DNA of 64,000 bases from NCBI GenBank assembly GCA_029260075.1, contig JAJDDY010000090.1, positions 50,149 through 114,148 of the forward strand, in the 5' to 3' direction. Within the stretch, counting starts at the first letter, position 1. The number at the start of each line of letters is the position of its first letter. This document shows positions 9,232-18,208 of this stretch, piece by piece. The translations under genes and the position numbers were made by a program. Under the pieces are notes generated by a model, which saw nothing but the letters and a program-made list of their open reading frames with translations, was not told where the DNA came from and made no database searches. This DNA is from Phycisphaerae bacterium (GTDB lineage Bacteria > Planctomycetota > Phycisphaerae > UBA1845).

Positions 9232-9279
9232 CTAACGCCATCGCCCACGCAGCCCGTCTATCGACGGTTGAACGCACGA

Positions 9280-10107
9280 TCACCCGAGTGGAATCAGCGT
9301 TCGTTGACGATTCTTGAACACCGCCAGGTTTTCGATACCCCCATCGGGAAGCATCGCCGCACCATGGTCGAGGCCTGCCCCGACATCTTCCGCGCGGTGG
9401 GCGTCCGACCCGAGTGACATGCACGTGCCACCGAGCTCGGCGTATCGTCGAACGGTGTGTGGACCGGGCATGGTCTCGTCGAGGTTTTGCCGGAGCGTCG
9501 ACGTGTTGATCTCCGGAGTCAGGTCAGCATCGATGCACGCGCGTAGGATGTCGTCGATCAGATCTTGCCCGCCCGACACATCGAAGTCCCCGAAGAACCG
9601 TTGCGTATAGCGCTTGGCCAAGTCTAAGTGGCCGAGCACGTCGAACACACGCCCGCGCGTGGCGGTAAGTGATGCGGCTGTTCTGGCTGCATCGAGTACG
9701 GTTTCGAGATACCGCCGAGTCCCCGTCGCTACGTCGACGTCGGACCATTCGCGGCGATGGTGTATCGGTCGACCGCCGAAGTAGTGGACGCTAAGAATGA
9801 CGAGGTCGAATTCGTGGCGATCGAGGAAGTCAAGGATGAATGTCATCCGTTCCGGTTGATAGCAGACCTCAATGCCTTTGCCGACAACGATCGTTCCGGC
9901 GAACCGCTGGCGCAGCCCGTCGATTTCCGTCGAGTAGGCTCTGTCGTCGTAGACGCACTTCGTCCAATCGTCGGGGTGTGTATCAAAGTGTTCGGTGAAG
10001 GTCAGTCCAGCCAAGCCAAGGTCTACGGCGCGCCGGACGTTGGCCGCCGGTTCGGCTTTGGAATCAATGGAGAATCGGGAGTGCAGGTGTTGATCGTACA
10101 GCTTCAT
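9280..10107 (-). CDS. PHP-domain phosphoesterase, histidinol-phosphatase-like
   Basis: The start was placed at the ATG giving MKLYDQHLHSRFS, because the open frame upstream has no domain features; AAGGGA lies 13 bp before it. The 275 residues carry PHP motifs in order: DQHLHS (His7, His9), FTEHFDTHP, GIEVCYQPE, SVHYFGGRPIHH, DVLGHLDLAKR and a final SLGSDAHRAED. These are the metal-binding His/Asp/Glu residues of the PHP family (HisK/HisJ type). In that family the typical reaction is hydrolysis of histidinol phosphate, but many PHP proteins act on other phosphates, and no histidine genes are nearby. It stands alone between repeat elements and a divergent small gene. Confidence 0.85.
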   Translation of the reverse strand: MKLYDQHLHSRFSIDSKAEPAANVRRAVDLGLAGLTFTEHFDTHPDDWTKCVYDDRAYSTEIDGLRQRFAGTIVVGKGIEVCYQPERMTFILDFLDRHEFDLVILSVHYFGGRPIHHRREWSDVDVATGTRRYLETVLDAARTAASLTATRGRVFDVLGHLDLAKRYTQRFFGDFDVSGGQDLIDDILRACIDADLTPEINTSTLRQNLDETMPGPHTVRRYAELGGTCMSLGSDAHRAEDVGAGLDHGAAMLPDGGIENLAVFKNRQRTLIPLG

Positions 10108-10265
10108 ACGCCTACAAGTCCCTTCGAGAAAATATTCGACGCCGTGTGGGCAATATCCCACTATGGGCGATGGGTCGCAAGTGCGAACCCTGACTCCCAG
10201 GTTGACCGCCCCCTTCCGCCGGCCGTCGAGTCGGTTATGATCGTTGCGTCGATTGGAGGAGCATG

Positions 10266-10706
10266 ATGAACGATGAACAACCGACCGTTGGTGTTTCCAC
10301 CCCAACAACGATCTATTGCCCGGGGTGTGGGCAGCCCATGCGCATCGCCCGCGAGCACCTCTGGACTCAGGTTGCATGTCCGCATTGCGCTCGCCGCCTC
10401 GACCCATGGCGGTTGATGAGCGTCGGCAGCCCTCCGCCCGCGCCGCCTGATGGTTCGCCGCAAGGGCAGATGGTTGTGGGCGCGTACTCGCGGCGGAACC
10501 GTTGGATTGCTGGGGCGCTTGCTGTCCTTCTTCCCGGGTTTGGCGTTCACAGGTTCTACATGGGCTTTGTCGGGATGGGCGTTTTGCAAATCGTAGCCAC
10601 GTTCGCGACGTGCGGAATCGTCGGACCCATCTGGGGTTTCATCGAGGGTATTCTTTGCTTCTGCGGATCGATGAACGACGTCGACGGGCTGCCATTGCGC
10701 GATTAG
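10266..10706 (+). CDS. Zinc-ribbon TM2-domain membrane protein
   Basis: An SD of GGAGG (10255-10259) precedes ATGs at 10263 and 10266; spacing favours the second. The first 45 residues contain two Cys pairs (YCPGCGQP and ACPHCARR), a probable zinc ribbon. A Pro-rich linker follows, then a TM2 domain: GALAVLLPGFGVHRFYMGF, a second membrane helix (GVLQIVATFATCGIVGPIWG), and the final acidic NDVDG motif. TM2 proteins are small two-helix membrane proteins with no settled role in bacteria. It is divergent from the PHP gene across about 160 bp that should hold both promoters. Confidence 0.85.
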   Translation: MNDEQPTVGVSTPTTIYCPGCGQPMRIAREHLWTQVACPHCARRLDPWRLMSVGSPPPAPPDGSPQGQMVVGAYSRRNRWIAGALAVLLPGFGVHRFYMGFVGMGVLQIVATFATCGIVGPIWGFIEGILCFCGSMNDVDGLPLRD

Positions 10707-10915
10707 CTGTGTGTTACGTTTGCCCACCGATGCGGCGCCGGTAGACGGCGAGCGCGTGTTGGTGGTTCGTCGTACAAGGGGCGATCGTACGCCGGAGCAC
10801 AGTCGCGGCTCGACTGACTTCGCCAATTCCCATAGAGTTTCCCTACCGGTTTCTTGATCAAGTTTGTGTCGACGCATTGATCCGTGTCGCTACGCCTCGC
10901 GCAGGAGTTCACAAG

Positions 10916-11542
10916 ATGGAATTCTCAGACGTCGTATCCGGTCGCCGATCGGTGAAGAGCTATGACGCTGCACACACGATTTCCGACGACCAGCTTGCGA
11001 CGTTGTTCGATCGCGTCTCGCTAAGTCCGTCGTCGTTCAACCTTCAACACTGGCGATTCGTCGTCGTGCGTGACGCCCAGCGCAAGGCTGCGATGCGCAA
11101 GTTGTCGTACGGACAAGAGCAAGTGGAGAACGCTTCTGCGTGCATCGTCGTGGTCGGTCGGCTTGTCGCGCACGAAGATGCTCCGACGATCATGGCTGAG
11201 GCGCCGCAGAGCGTTCGGGAGTCGTTGATTCCCATGATAAACGGATTGTACGCCGACAACGCCGCCCTCCGCCGCGACGAAGCCATCCGCTCTGCGTCGC
11301 TGGCTGCGATGACACTGATGCACGCGGCGTACGACATGGGCTATGCGACGGGTCCGCTTATTGGTTTCGACTCCAAGGGCGTCAGCGAACTCGTCGGGCT
11401 CGATGCGAACCATATTCCCGTCATGCTCGTTGTGCTTGGTAAGCAGACCGGCACTATGCGTCCCAGATCGTTTCGCCATCCACTAGGCGATATCGTCAAG
11501 CTCGAAGCAATGGACGGAGCTGGGCTATCGCCGTCCGACTAA
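10916..11542 (+). CDS. Nitroreductase family protein
   Basis: The start at ATG 10916 has AGGAG at 10903-10907; an upstream open extension was discarded. The 208 residues show the FMN-dependent nitroreductase pattern: VVSGRRSVKSYD (phosphate-binding Arg), SPSSFNLQHWRFVVV, the YADNAALRRDEAIRSASLAAMTLMHAAYDMGYATGPL helix region, and GKQTGTMRPRS-FRHPL near the C-terminus. The family reduces nitro-aromatics, quinones or enones using NAD(P)H. It is most like the small YdgI/DrgA type by layout. The physiological substrate is not predictable, and the gene looks monocistronic. Confidence 0.87.
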   Translation: MEFSDVVSGRRSVKSYDAAHTISDDQLATLFDRVSLSPSSFNLQHWRFVVVRDAQRKAAMRKLSYGQEQVENASACIVVVGRLVAHEDAPTIMAEAPQSVRESLIPMINGLYADNAALRRDEAIRSASLAAMTLMHAAYDMGYATGPLIGFDSKGVSELVGLDANHIPVMLVVLGKQTGTMRPRSFRHPLGDIVKLEAMDGAGLSPSD

Positions 11543-11551
11543 TGCATCATT

Positions 11552-11580
11552 AACCCTAGACTTGCGGGTTTTGTTTGTGT
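11552..11580 (+). terminator. Possible rho-independent terminator after the nitroreductase gene
   Basis: AACCC (11552-11556) pairs with GGGTT (11566-11570) around a 9-nt loop, followed by the T-rich tail TTGTTTGTG. The stem is only 5 bp, so this is a modest prediction supported by its place 10 bp after the stop. Confidence 0.4.
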
Positions 11581-11583
11581 ATT

Positions 11584-11664
11584 CAGAGCCGTGCCCGTAA
11601 GGACGCGGACGCTCGCAATCCGGTCGTGACAGCTCGAGAGTGCTCCCTAACGGTCGTGGCTGGG
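11584..11664. repeat. Family-A hairpin repeat, copy 2
   Basis: The left arm begins AGAGCCGTGCCCGTAAGG and the right arm ends CTAACGGTCGTGGCTGGG. The core CCGGTCGTGACAGCTCGAGA resembles that of copy 7 near 58600. Confidence 0.7.
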
Positions 11665-11739
11665 ATCGGATCAACTGTTCCTTGAGTCGTGACAAGGCGC
11701 CCGCGCAGCGTCCGATTTGAAGGTGCATGCCAGCTTCAT

Positions 11740-12564
11740 CTAGTTGTGGATGTGAACAGCGGTGGAATCGAAGGGCCGTTGACGGGGACACATGATCGTT
11801 CCGGCGACGAGGAGCAGTGAGGCCAAGGCGACTAAGCCCCACGTCGACGCTGCTGGCACATCGATGTTGAAGCACTGCTCCGGAAGTTCGTCGCAAAGTT
11901 GCCCGACACAAGGTTTTGGGCTTGCGATGCAATGCCCCGTCGCGTCGCAAACTTCCAGGCCGTTGCAAAACAGGGTGTCGTCACAGTCTACGTCTACGAC
12001 GCATGTTCCGGCTCCAACGGTCACTGTTCCCGCGTTAAGCGTCGTGGGTACTCCTTCCCACGAACTCGGGCCGAAGGACGTGACCAGCCTGACATCCCAA
12101 ACACCTCGGGCGTCGTCGCTGGCCAATATACCGAACTGCGTCAACGGTCCGGTGTAGGTCAACGGTTGCGGCAGAAAAACGCCATTGTCGTCGATCGATC
12201 CGTTCAGGAAGAACGAACCGGAAAGATCGGTGTCGAACGGGGTGAACCCGCCCGCTGCGGGCCATGCGTCGCCGACCTGAATAATATCGTTGATTTGTCC
12301 GCCCGTTGCCGGCGTGAAGATGACCAATCCGCGTGCATTGAACCGCGGTATGATCTCGAGAAGAATGGTTACGCCGAAGGTCGATTCGTTGTCGATCGTT
12401 CCGCTCACCACAAGTGAGGTTGTGGAGTTGGGCGGCATGGCGATCCGGCTTACGGAAAGCTCGGCGGCGTTGCTAGGCGCGGAGTTGGCCGACCAAACGG
12501 CCAGAACGGCAGCCCAATACGCCAACATAGTCACGCCTGCATTGGGTGGTCGTCGGTAGACCAT
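11740..12564 (-). CDS. Exported protein with IPTL/PEP-CTERM-like tail
   Basis: 274 residues. The signal peptide lies within the first 35 residues (MLAYWAAVLAVWSANSAPSNAAE). The middle is beta-rich with no known domain. Near the C-terminus a short Cys-rich module (CVVDVDCDDTLFCNGLEVCD and CIASPKPCVG) precedes the sorting-type tail: VPAASTWGLVALASLLLVAG followed by a basic end. That tail matches the IPTL-CTERM/PEP-CTERM class (Trp-Gly, transmembrane helix, Arg), where it anchors the protein and is thought to be removed by an exosortase-like enzyme. No exosortase gene is in this window. An alternative start lies at the second Met, 12528. Confidence 0.75.
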   Translation of the reverse strand: MVYRRPPNAGVTMLAYWAAVLAVWSANSAPSNAAELSVSRIAMPPNSTTSLVVSGTIDNESTFGVTILLEIIPRFNARGLVIFTPATGGQINDIIQVGDAWPAAGGFTPFDTDLSGSFFLNGSIDDNGVFLPQPLTYTGPLTQFGILASDDARGVWDVRLVTSFGPSSWEGVPTTLNAGTVTVGAGTCVVDVDCDDTLFCNGLEVCDATGHCIASPKPCVGQLCDELPEQCFNIDVPAASTWGLVALASLLLVAGTIMCPRQRPFDSTAVHIHN

Positions 12565-13129
12565 TCGCTCCGTTCCTCTTGTTCTTTCTCAGTCAAAGCG
12601 ACCGTGAGCGGCCCGGCCCAGTCGCCCGCTGCAACGCGCCAAGAAGTGACGCCGTTGGTTACCACCTGACGTCTGACTTCGATGGGACAGGATCGGTGGA
12701 ATTGAGAAAGATTCGGTAGCGTGCCACGCTCCAACCCTCCCGTATTCCTGCCGTACACGCCCTGCCGCTTACCTGAATACCCATGCACGAATTCTCACGC
12801 GGTCACATTGTAGAGAAATCGTCCGGGAAATGGAAGGATTTTCTTGTCTCTACTGCGGTCGCCCGCGTTCTGGGCCGTGTTTCTCGATTAGGACCGCGCC
12901 GATAGGGGTCATGGCGAGCTAAGCGCGGGGCGTTCGTGCGACGCGCTCCTCTGAATGGAGAGAGATCAGACCTGCGACGGTCGCGCCGTCCGATCACTAG
13001 TGCTCCGTCGTACATCGAATGAAGGTATTACCGAGCCGCGCCCGTAACGAAGCGGCCGTTTGAATGCCGGGAAGCGCTCCGTTACTGTCGCGGATCGGAC
13101 GAACGCGTCATGTGGGTCGCGACGAAGTT
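12565..13129. other. Intergenic region, one family-A repeat (copy 3)
   Basis: 565 bp upstream of one minus-strand gene and downstream of another. Positions 13031-13108 hold a family-A hairpin (CCGAGCCGCGCCCGTAACGA to TCCGTTACTGTCGCGGATCGG, imperfect). Nothing else in the region looks coding or structured. Confidence 0.65.
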
Positions 13130-14221
13130 CTAGAGCGTCTTGATTCCCTTCACGGCGGAGGCGAGCGCCTCGCGGTTTGGTGCGTGGTCCATGGCGGTGT
13201 CGTAGTGGACGAGTTCTTTTTGGATGAGTTCGCAGAGCGAATCGGTGAACGAATGCATGCCGGCTTCTTGACCACCCGTGATCACGCCCGGTAATTCGTT
13301 GTCTTTCTCGCGAAGTATCTTGTCTTTCACGACGGAGTTGTTCAGCAGAATTTCGGTGGCGGGGAATCTCTTGGTTGACTCGATGCCCGCGAGCAACCGT
13401 TGACACATGATGGCTCGAAGGCTGTTGGCCAGGGAGGAACGGATGAAGGCGTGCTCGGAGCGCGGGAAGAATTCGAGAATGCGACTGAACGACTGTGTCG
13501 CGTCGCTGCAGTGCAACGACCCGAGCACGAGGTGCCCTGTCTCTGCCGCTTGGATTGCCGCCATCATGGTCTCTCTATCGCGCAGCTCTCCGATGAGAAT
13601 ACAGTCGGGGTCTTGGCGCACGACGTGGCGAAGGGCGTCTTCAAAATCCGTAACGTCGATACCGACCTCTCGCTGCGAAATGATCGACTTCTTGGATGTG
13701 AACGTGAACTCCACCGGGTCTTCGATGGTGATGATGTGCATGCCGCGCGTTTCGTTGATGGTGTCCAGCATCGCGGCGAGCGTGCTGCTCTTGCCCGATC
13801 CGGTCACGCCGCTAATCAGGATCAATCCCTCAAAACTCTTGGTGACGACTTCCCTGTAGATCTGCGGAAGATGCAGTTCATCGAACGAAGGGATTTGGCT
13901 TTGCACCCGGCGGATTGAGGCGTGCGTTTCACCGGTGGCGCGGAACATGTTGACGCGAAAACGGTCTCCGGTTGCGATGCTCGCCGCGAAATCCAGGGCA
14001 CCTTTCTCTTCGAACTCTTTCCGGCGCACGTCAGGAACCAGATCATCGAGCAGGGCTTCGAGGAACGCGCTGTCTTTCAGCGGAGCCATCTTCGTGGCGC
14101 GCAAGCTTCCGTGGACGCGAAAGTATGGCGCATAGCCCACCTTCAGGTGCAAGTCGGAGGCTTCGAGCTGAGCCATACCGGTCAGCAGCTTGTGCATGGC
14201 GTCTTTGGGTTCGTCGGACAT
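13130..14221 (-). CDS. pilT: PilT-type twitching motility ATPase
   Basis: The start at ATG 14221 gives 363 residues, the usual PilT length; the open upstream frame is non-homologous. The N-terminal domain begins MHKLLTGMAQLEASDLHLKVG. Walker A is GVTGSGKSST (about 138-147), followed by the Asp box (MHIITIEDPVEF), Walker B region DPDCILIGELRDRETM, the His box (GHLVLGSLHCSDA) and a C-terminal Arg/Leu segment (AIMCQRLLAG). PilT hexamers power retraction of type IV pili. No pilus assembly genes are adjacent, but a secretin and PilZ genes lie 21-25 kb away. The gene just upstream encodes a coiled-coil membrane protein 56 bp away and is probably co-transcribed. Confidence 0.93.
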   Translation of the reverse strand: MSDEPKDAMHKLLTGMAQLEASDLHLKVGYAPYFRVHGSLRATKMAPLKDSAFLEALLDDLVPDVRRKEFEEKGALDFAASIATGDRFRVNMFRATGETHASIRRVQSQIPSFDELHLPQIYREVVTKSFEGLILISGVTGSGKSSTLAAMLDTINETRGMHIITIEDPVEFTFTSKKSIISQREVGIDVTDFEDALRHVVRQDPDCILIGELRDRETMMAAIQAAETGHLVLGSLHCSDATQSFSRILEFFPRSEHAFIRSSLANSLRAIMCQRLLAGIESTKRFPATEILLNNSVVKDKILREKDNELPGVITGGQEAGMHSFTDSLCELIQKELVHYDTAMDHAPNREALASAVKGIKTL

Positions 14222-14277
14222 AGGTGCGTTCCCATAAGACAGGGGTTGTTGTCGCCGAATCTGACGCGTTTGTATCG

Positions 14278-15042
14278 CTAGCGGAATAGTGCTAATGCGC
14301 CAATCGCCAGTGCGATCAATGCCAGTCCGAGCGCGGACCAGGCGAACACGGTGAACTGCTGAGCTTGCTTCTTTAGCAATTCGGATAGCTGTGCGTTCTG
14401 CCCGCTCGCGTGGCCCCACAGTTCACGCATGGTTGTTGTCGAGGCGACTGTCGACTCGTTGACGCCGGTGAGGGCTTGCTGCACTGCAGCCATCGCTTCG
14501 TTGGTCTTGGCGCCAACGTCGTTCGTCGATTCCAAATGCCGACCGATGGACACCATCGTTTCTCGCTGTGCGTCAGCCAGCGGAGGCAGTTGCGACAACT
14601 CTTCCGTAAGACGGCGCAGGCTCGCCGAATCCGCAGTGGCTGATTCGCGCACGGCTGTAAGCATCTCCAACTGTTGCCGGGACGAGTCCGGTAAGTCAGT
14701 CACCGACTCGCAAAGGCGTTCGAGCAATTCCGTCGTGCGCTTTGAGTGCTGCGATTGGGTGGCCATGTGTTCTTGCATGGCGTCCATCAGCTTGACGACG
14801 CGCGAGTATTCCTCCGCCAGACGTTCCCACTTTGGCGCAGGTCGCACGGCCGAAACCTTGGCGGGGGTTGAGGTCGGTGCGAGTGCGTCCGCGTGCTCCG
14901 GACTTCCTGGCGCCCGCTTTTCTCGTAGCATACTCAGTTCGCCGGGGCCACTATCGGCTGGTTGCACCCCTTCGTAGTCATTAGGTTGTCCGGCGCGGCG
15001 AACCCATTGCCCGACACGCGACCAGAACGGCGTTGTTTCCAT
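14278..15042 (-). CDS. Coiled-coil protein with C-terminal membrane anchor
   Basis: The SD GGGGAGG lies 8 bp upstream of the ATG at 15042. The 254 residues start METTPFWSRVGQWVRR. From about residue 75 to 215 they form long amphipathic helices rich in Gln, Glu, Ser and Thr (KLMDAMQEHMATQSQHSKRT and similar), resembling a coiled coil of the methyl-accepting or tethering type. The protein ends in a single hydrophobic helix (VFAWSALGLALIALAIGALA). I recognise no family. The position directly upstream of pilT suggests a membrane tether or regulator of that ATPase, but this is inference from context only. Confidence 0.75.
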   Translation of the reverse strand: METTPFWSRVGQWVRRAGQPNDYEGVQPADSGPGELSMLREKRAPGSPEHADALAPTSTPAKVSAVRPAPKWERLAEEYSRVVKLMDAMQEHMATQSQHSKRTTELLERLCESVTDLPDSSRQQLEMLTAVRESATADSASLRRLTEELSQLPPLADAQRETMVSIGRHLESTNDVGAKTNEAMAAVQQALTGVNESTVASTTTMRELWGHASGQNAQLSELLKKQAQQFTVFAWSALGLALIALAIGALALFR

Positions 15043-15339
15043 CTAACATTCCTCCCCAGGATTCATTGTCTTTGTCCGTGCGTCTCAACATCCCCGTCTC
15101 CCCGAATCATCCGTCCACGCACCCGAACGGATGAGGCGCTCATTGTAGGGCGCAGCGCGCGAGTGATCAAATCGATGATGGCGTTACACAATGCTTACAG
15201 TTTACGACAAAGCGCGCGATCGCGCTGAATGTTTGGCGTGTCGGCGGCCGTTGGCTATGATGCCGCTCCGGACTTGGTCCTGTTGGTTGCGGAGAATCAA
15301 GTATCGCACGACCAGCGCCGATCACAGGTGCGAAGACGC
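15043..15339. other. Divergent intergenic region
   Basis: Nearly 300 bp between the minus-strand coiled-coil gene and the plus-strand inositol-phosphate synthase. The frame from 15229 is open into the synthase gene, but its first 37 codons lack family features. No repeat or clear promoter was identified. Confidence 0.4.
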
Positions 15340-16590
15340 ATGGCGCGTAGCCCCGACGCGATCACAAGGTGTTTCGGTTTGCCGAAGAAAAAAGACAAAG
15401 TCGGTCTGTGGCTGATCGGTGCGGGCGGCGCGGTCGGTAGCGCGGTTGCCACGGGCGTCGCGGCGCTTAAGCTCAAGTTGGCCGGAACGATCGGGCTCGT
15501 TACGGAGCTGCCAGTCTTCGAGAAGCTCGGGTTGGTGAGCGCGGCGTCGCTTGTCGTTGGCGGCCATGAGGTTCGTTCTGACTCGTTCCTCGACGGCGTC
15601 AAGGCCTTGCGTCGTCAAGCCAACCTGTTCGACGACGAACTAATCCGTCGTTGCACGCCTACGCTGCGATCGATGCAACGCAATGTGCGTTTCGGTACGC
15701 TCGGCGGATCTTCAACGCCAGGCTGTTCGGCGGGCGTCGCCGAGCCCGTGCCCGATCGATCGCCTGCGGAAACGGTCCAACGGTTGTCTTCAGACATCGA
15801 AGATTTCCGCGATCGTCACCGCTTGGATCATGTGGTCGTTGTTAACGTCGCCTCGACCGAGCCTATGGTTCCGCGCGCGGCTGCTCACGCGTCTTTCACG
15901 CGACTTAGCAAGGCGTTGAACCGCCCCGGATCACGCGTCCTACCAACAAGCTCCTTGTACGCCCTCGCTGCGATCGAATCCGGCGCGGCGTTCATTAACT
16001 TCACGCCGTCGCCAGGGCTATCCGTGCCGGCGCTGCGGCAACGAGCCGACGAGCTTGACGCTGCCTACATGGGATCCGACGGCAAGACGGGCGAGTCGCT
16101 TGTTAAGTCTGTGCTCGCGCCGATGTTTGCCACGCGGAACCTCAAGGTGCTCAGTTGGGTGGGGCAGAATATTCTCGGAAACCGGGACGGAGCGGTGTTG
16201 GCCAACCCAATAGTCCGAAAGGCCAAGCTCAGGTCGAAAGACGCCATCGTGAAGGGGATTGTCGACCACAACCCCAAGACTCATGTATCTATTGACTATG
16301 TGCCCTCGCTCGACGATTGGAAAGTCGCCTGGGACTTCGTTCATTTTGAAGGCTTCCTCGGAACGAAGATGAGCCTGCAGTTTACGTGGCAGGGGAGCGA
16401 TTCGTTGCTGGCTGCTCCTTTGATTATCGATCTTGCCCGCCTGACCGCACACGACTTGAAGTGCGGTCGCCACGGGCCACTCACTCACCTCGCCTGTTTC
16501 TTCAAGGATCCCACGGACGTGACGAAGTACGATCACTATGTTCAGTGGCGCCAACTGATGGACCACTTGGAGCGAGCGGACGCGCGTTGA
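15340..16590 (+). CDS. ino1: Myo-inositol-1-phosphate (inositol-3-phosphate) synthase
   Basis: The enzyme converts glucose-6-phosphate to inositol 3-phosphate using NAD+ internally. The Rossmann motif LIGAGGAVGSAVATG lies at about residues 25-39. The family's catalytic block is clear: DGKTGESLVKSVLAPMFATR, followed by LKVLSWVGQNILGNRDGAVL and KDAIVKGIVDHNPKTHVSIDYVPSL. ATG 15340 (AGGTG 9 bp upstream) places the Rossmann loop at the usual distance from the N-terminus; a longer version from 15229 is open but unlikely. 416 residues fits bacterial forms. The next gene, 39 bp downstream, is a TIM-barrel isomerase, and inositol or a derived headgroup would be a sensible shared pathway (inference). 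Confidence 0.9.
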   Translation: MARSPDAITRCFGLPKKKDKVGLWLIGAGGAVGSAVATGVAALKLKLAGTIGLVTELPVFEKLGLVSAASLVVGGHEVRSDSFLDGVKALRRQANLFDDELIRRCTPTLRSMQRNVRFGTLGGSSTPGCSAGVAEPVPDRSPAETVQRLSSDIEDFRDRHRLDHVVVVNVASTEPMVPRAAAHASFTRLSKALNRPGSRVLPTSSLYALAAIESGAAFINFTPSPGLSVPALRQRADELDAAYMGSDGKTGESLVKSVLAPMFATRNLKVLSWVGQNILGNRDGAVLANPIVRKAKLRSKDAIVKGIVDHNPKTHVSIDYVPSLDDWKVAWDFVHFEGFLGTKMSLQFTWQGSDSLLAAPLIIDLARLTAHDLKCGRHGPLTHLACFFKDPTDVTKYDHYVQWRQLMDHLERADAR

Positions 16591-16629
16591 CCGACTGTTT
16601 GGAACGCCGCGCCGGCGACGTCGCATATC

Positions 16630-17454
16630 ATGAAACTCGCTTACAGTTCCAATGCGTATATGAACTATTCGGTGATCGACGCCATCGAGCGCGTCGCCGG
16701 TTTGGGGTACGCCGGGATCGAGCTGATGGCGGACACGCCCCACGTGTGGCCGGAAACCACTACGGATGAGCAGATCGACGCGATACGCCGCGCGTTGGAG
16801 CGCTGCGAACTTCAACTCTCCAACATCAACGCGTTCATGATGAACGCCGTGCAGGATTTTTGGCACCCGTCGTGGATCGAACCCGATGCGGACTTTCGCC
16901 GCCTTCGAATTAAGCACACGATTGCCGCCCTGACCATGGCCCGTAAGCTCGGGGCCACGTGCCTCACGACCGAACCCGGTGGCCCGATTCCCAAGGGCAT
17001 GTCGCGCGACGCGGCGATGGATCTGTTCGTACGGGGTTTACAGGAGGTGTTGCCCCACGCCGAGTCGGAAGGCGTGACCCTGCTCGTCGAACCAGAGCCA
17101 AGCCTGTTGATCGAGACCGCGTCCCAGTTTCTAGATCTGGCGGAGCGCATTTCTTCGGAACAGTTTGGGCTGAACTTCGACGTGGGACATTTCTACTGCG
17201 TCGGCGATCCCTTGCCCGAAACCGTCGAGCGACTGCAACACCTCACGCACCACTACCACCTCGAAGACATCGCCGCGAGTCGCGTTCATGAACACCTCAT
17301 CCCCGGCGAGGGCGCCATAGATTTCGACGCCCTAATTCGTGCGATACGCGGCACGGGCTACGATGGTTGGCTGACCGTCGAACTCTACCCCTACCTCGAC
17401 GACCCGGACGGCGCCGGGCGACAGGCTGCGCGTTACCTCGGCAAGTGGTTGTAG
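16630..17454 (+). CDS. Sugar phosphate isomerase/epimerase (xylose isomerase-like TIM barrel)
   Basis: 274 residues forming the AP-endonuclease-2/xylose-isomerase-like TIM barrel: MKLAYSSNAYMNYSVIDAIE, GYAGIELMADTPHVW, NINAFMMN, CLTTEPGG, TLLVEPEPS (metal Glu), FGLNFDVGHFY (metal Asp/His), HYHLEDIAASRVHEHLIPGEG and GWLTVELYPY (Glu). The conserved Glu, Asp, His, Glu metal ligands are all present, so it should bind a divalent metal. Family members isomerise or epimerise sugars and inositols. It follows the inositol-phosphate synthase with a 39-bp gap and is likely in the same transcript. The exact substrate is unknown. Confidence 0.85.
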   Translation: MKLAYSSNAYMNYSVIDAIERVAGLGYAGIELMADTPHVWPETTTDEQIDAIRRALERCELQLSNINAFMMNAVQDFWHPSWIEPDADFRRLRIKHTIAALTMARKLGATCLTTEPGGPIPKGMSRDAAMDLFVRGLQEVLPHAESEGVTLLVEPEPSLLIETASQFLDLAERISSEQFGLNFDVGHFYCVGDPLPETVERLQHLTHHYHLEDIAASRVHEHLIPGEGAIDFDALIRAIRGTGYDGWLTVELYPYLDDPDGAGRQAARYLGKWL

Positions 17455-17552
17455 CTCGCCCTGATTCGTGCGAACGCGGTTGCTCCGTTGCGCCAAGTGA
17501 GTCCTGGTGCCTCTTCATCAAACACCAACAGTGAACTGCCTCGCCTCACGCG

Positions 17553-17990
17553 CTAGTTGCGGGCACTCGATCTTGCCCGGTTCGTAATATCGTCGCTGTC
17601 CACGCGCCCGCCGTTGTCGATGCCGTCCGGACCGAAGCTGTACAAGTCGAAAGTGTCCTTGTTGAACCTACCGGGCGCGCGGTATGCGTATGGTTTGCCC
17701 CATGGATCCGCAATCACGTCTACCGTGCTGTCGAGGTACGGACCCTCGTATCTACTCTGTTCGACGCCGCGTGGCGCTTCGATTAGCGCGGCGAGTCCGG
17801 AAGACGTATCAGGATAGGCACCCATATCTTCTCGAAAAAATTCAAGCGCCTTGGTCATCGGACCGTTCGGCCCGACCATAGATCTCGCGATATCGACTCG
17901 TGCCATTACGCCGTTGCAAAGCGGTGGCGTTGCCGACCACAAGGCGAGGCCAATAACCGTCAGAAGCAGTGAGATTTTCAAAAATGTCAT
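17553..17990 (-). CDS. GspG-like (type II secretion pseudopilin-type) protein without prepilin leader
   Basis: 145 residues. AAGGA lies 8 bp before the ATG. The C-terminal two-thirds match the T2SS major pseudopilin GspG: ALEFFREDMGAYPDTSSGLAAL, YEGPYLD, DVIADPWGKPYAYRAPG, FDLYSFGPDG, then the Asp-rich Ca-binding loop GGRVDSDDITN. The N-terminus MTFLKISLLLTVIGLALW is hydrophobic but lacks the Gly-Phe-x5-Glu prepilin peptidase site that true pseudopilins have. The protein may therefore be a membrane-anchored GspG-fold protein not processed by prepilin peptidase. It is divergent from the NYN gene. No other gsp genes are adjacent. Confidence 0.8.
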   Translation of the reverse strand: MTFLKISLLLTVIGLALWSATPPLCNGVMARVDIARSMVGPNGPMTKALEFFREDMGAYPDTSSGLAALIEAPRGVEQSRYEGPYLDSTVDVIADPWGKPYAYRAPGRFNKDTFDLYSFGPDGIDNGGRVDSDDITNRARSSARN

Positions 17991-18208
17991 GTCAGTCGTC
18001 CTTCGAACTCATGCTGCGTCCGCCCAGATCAACGGTCGCCTTCAAGTTTGGTACATGCATGGCATGCGATGGTTGCAGCTGTGACTGCGACTTAGGTGGC
18101 GGTTGTCGGCGGAAGCCTACCGACGCAGAGCCGGTAAGCTACAATCCGTCACGCGATGGGCACGCACCGTCGATTGATTCGGGATCGCGTGGAGAGGAAG
18201 AAGTCACT

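Larger units (their letters stand above)
8830..9279. other. Intergenic region holding two repeat elements
   Basis: 450 bp between convergent genes. It contains a short GATCC tandem run (8921-8940), a family-A hairpin (about 8937-9015) and a family-B element (9094-9231). No gene is supported here. Confidence 0.7.

Noticed and set aside
9280..10407. Longer start for the PHP protein at 10407
   Set aside because: The extra 100 residues are Arg/Gly/Ser-rich without PHP features and would overlap the divergent TM2 gene.
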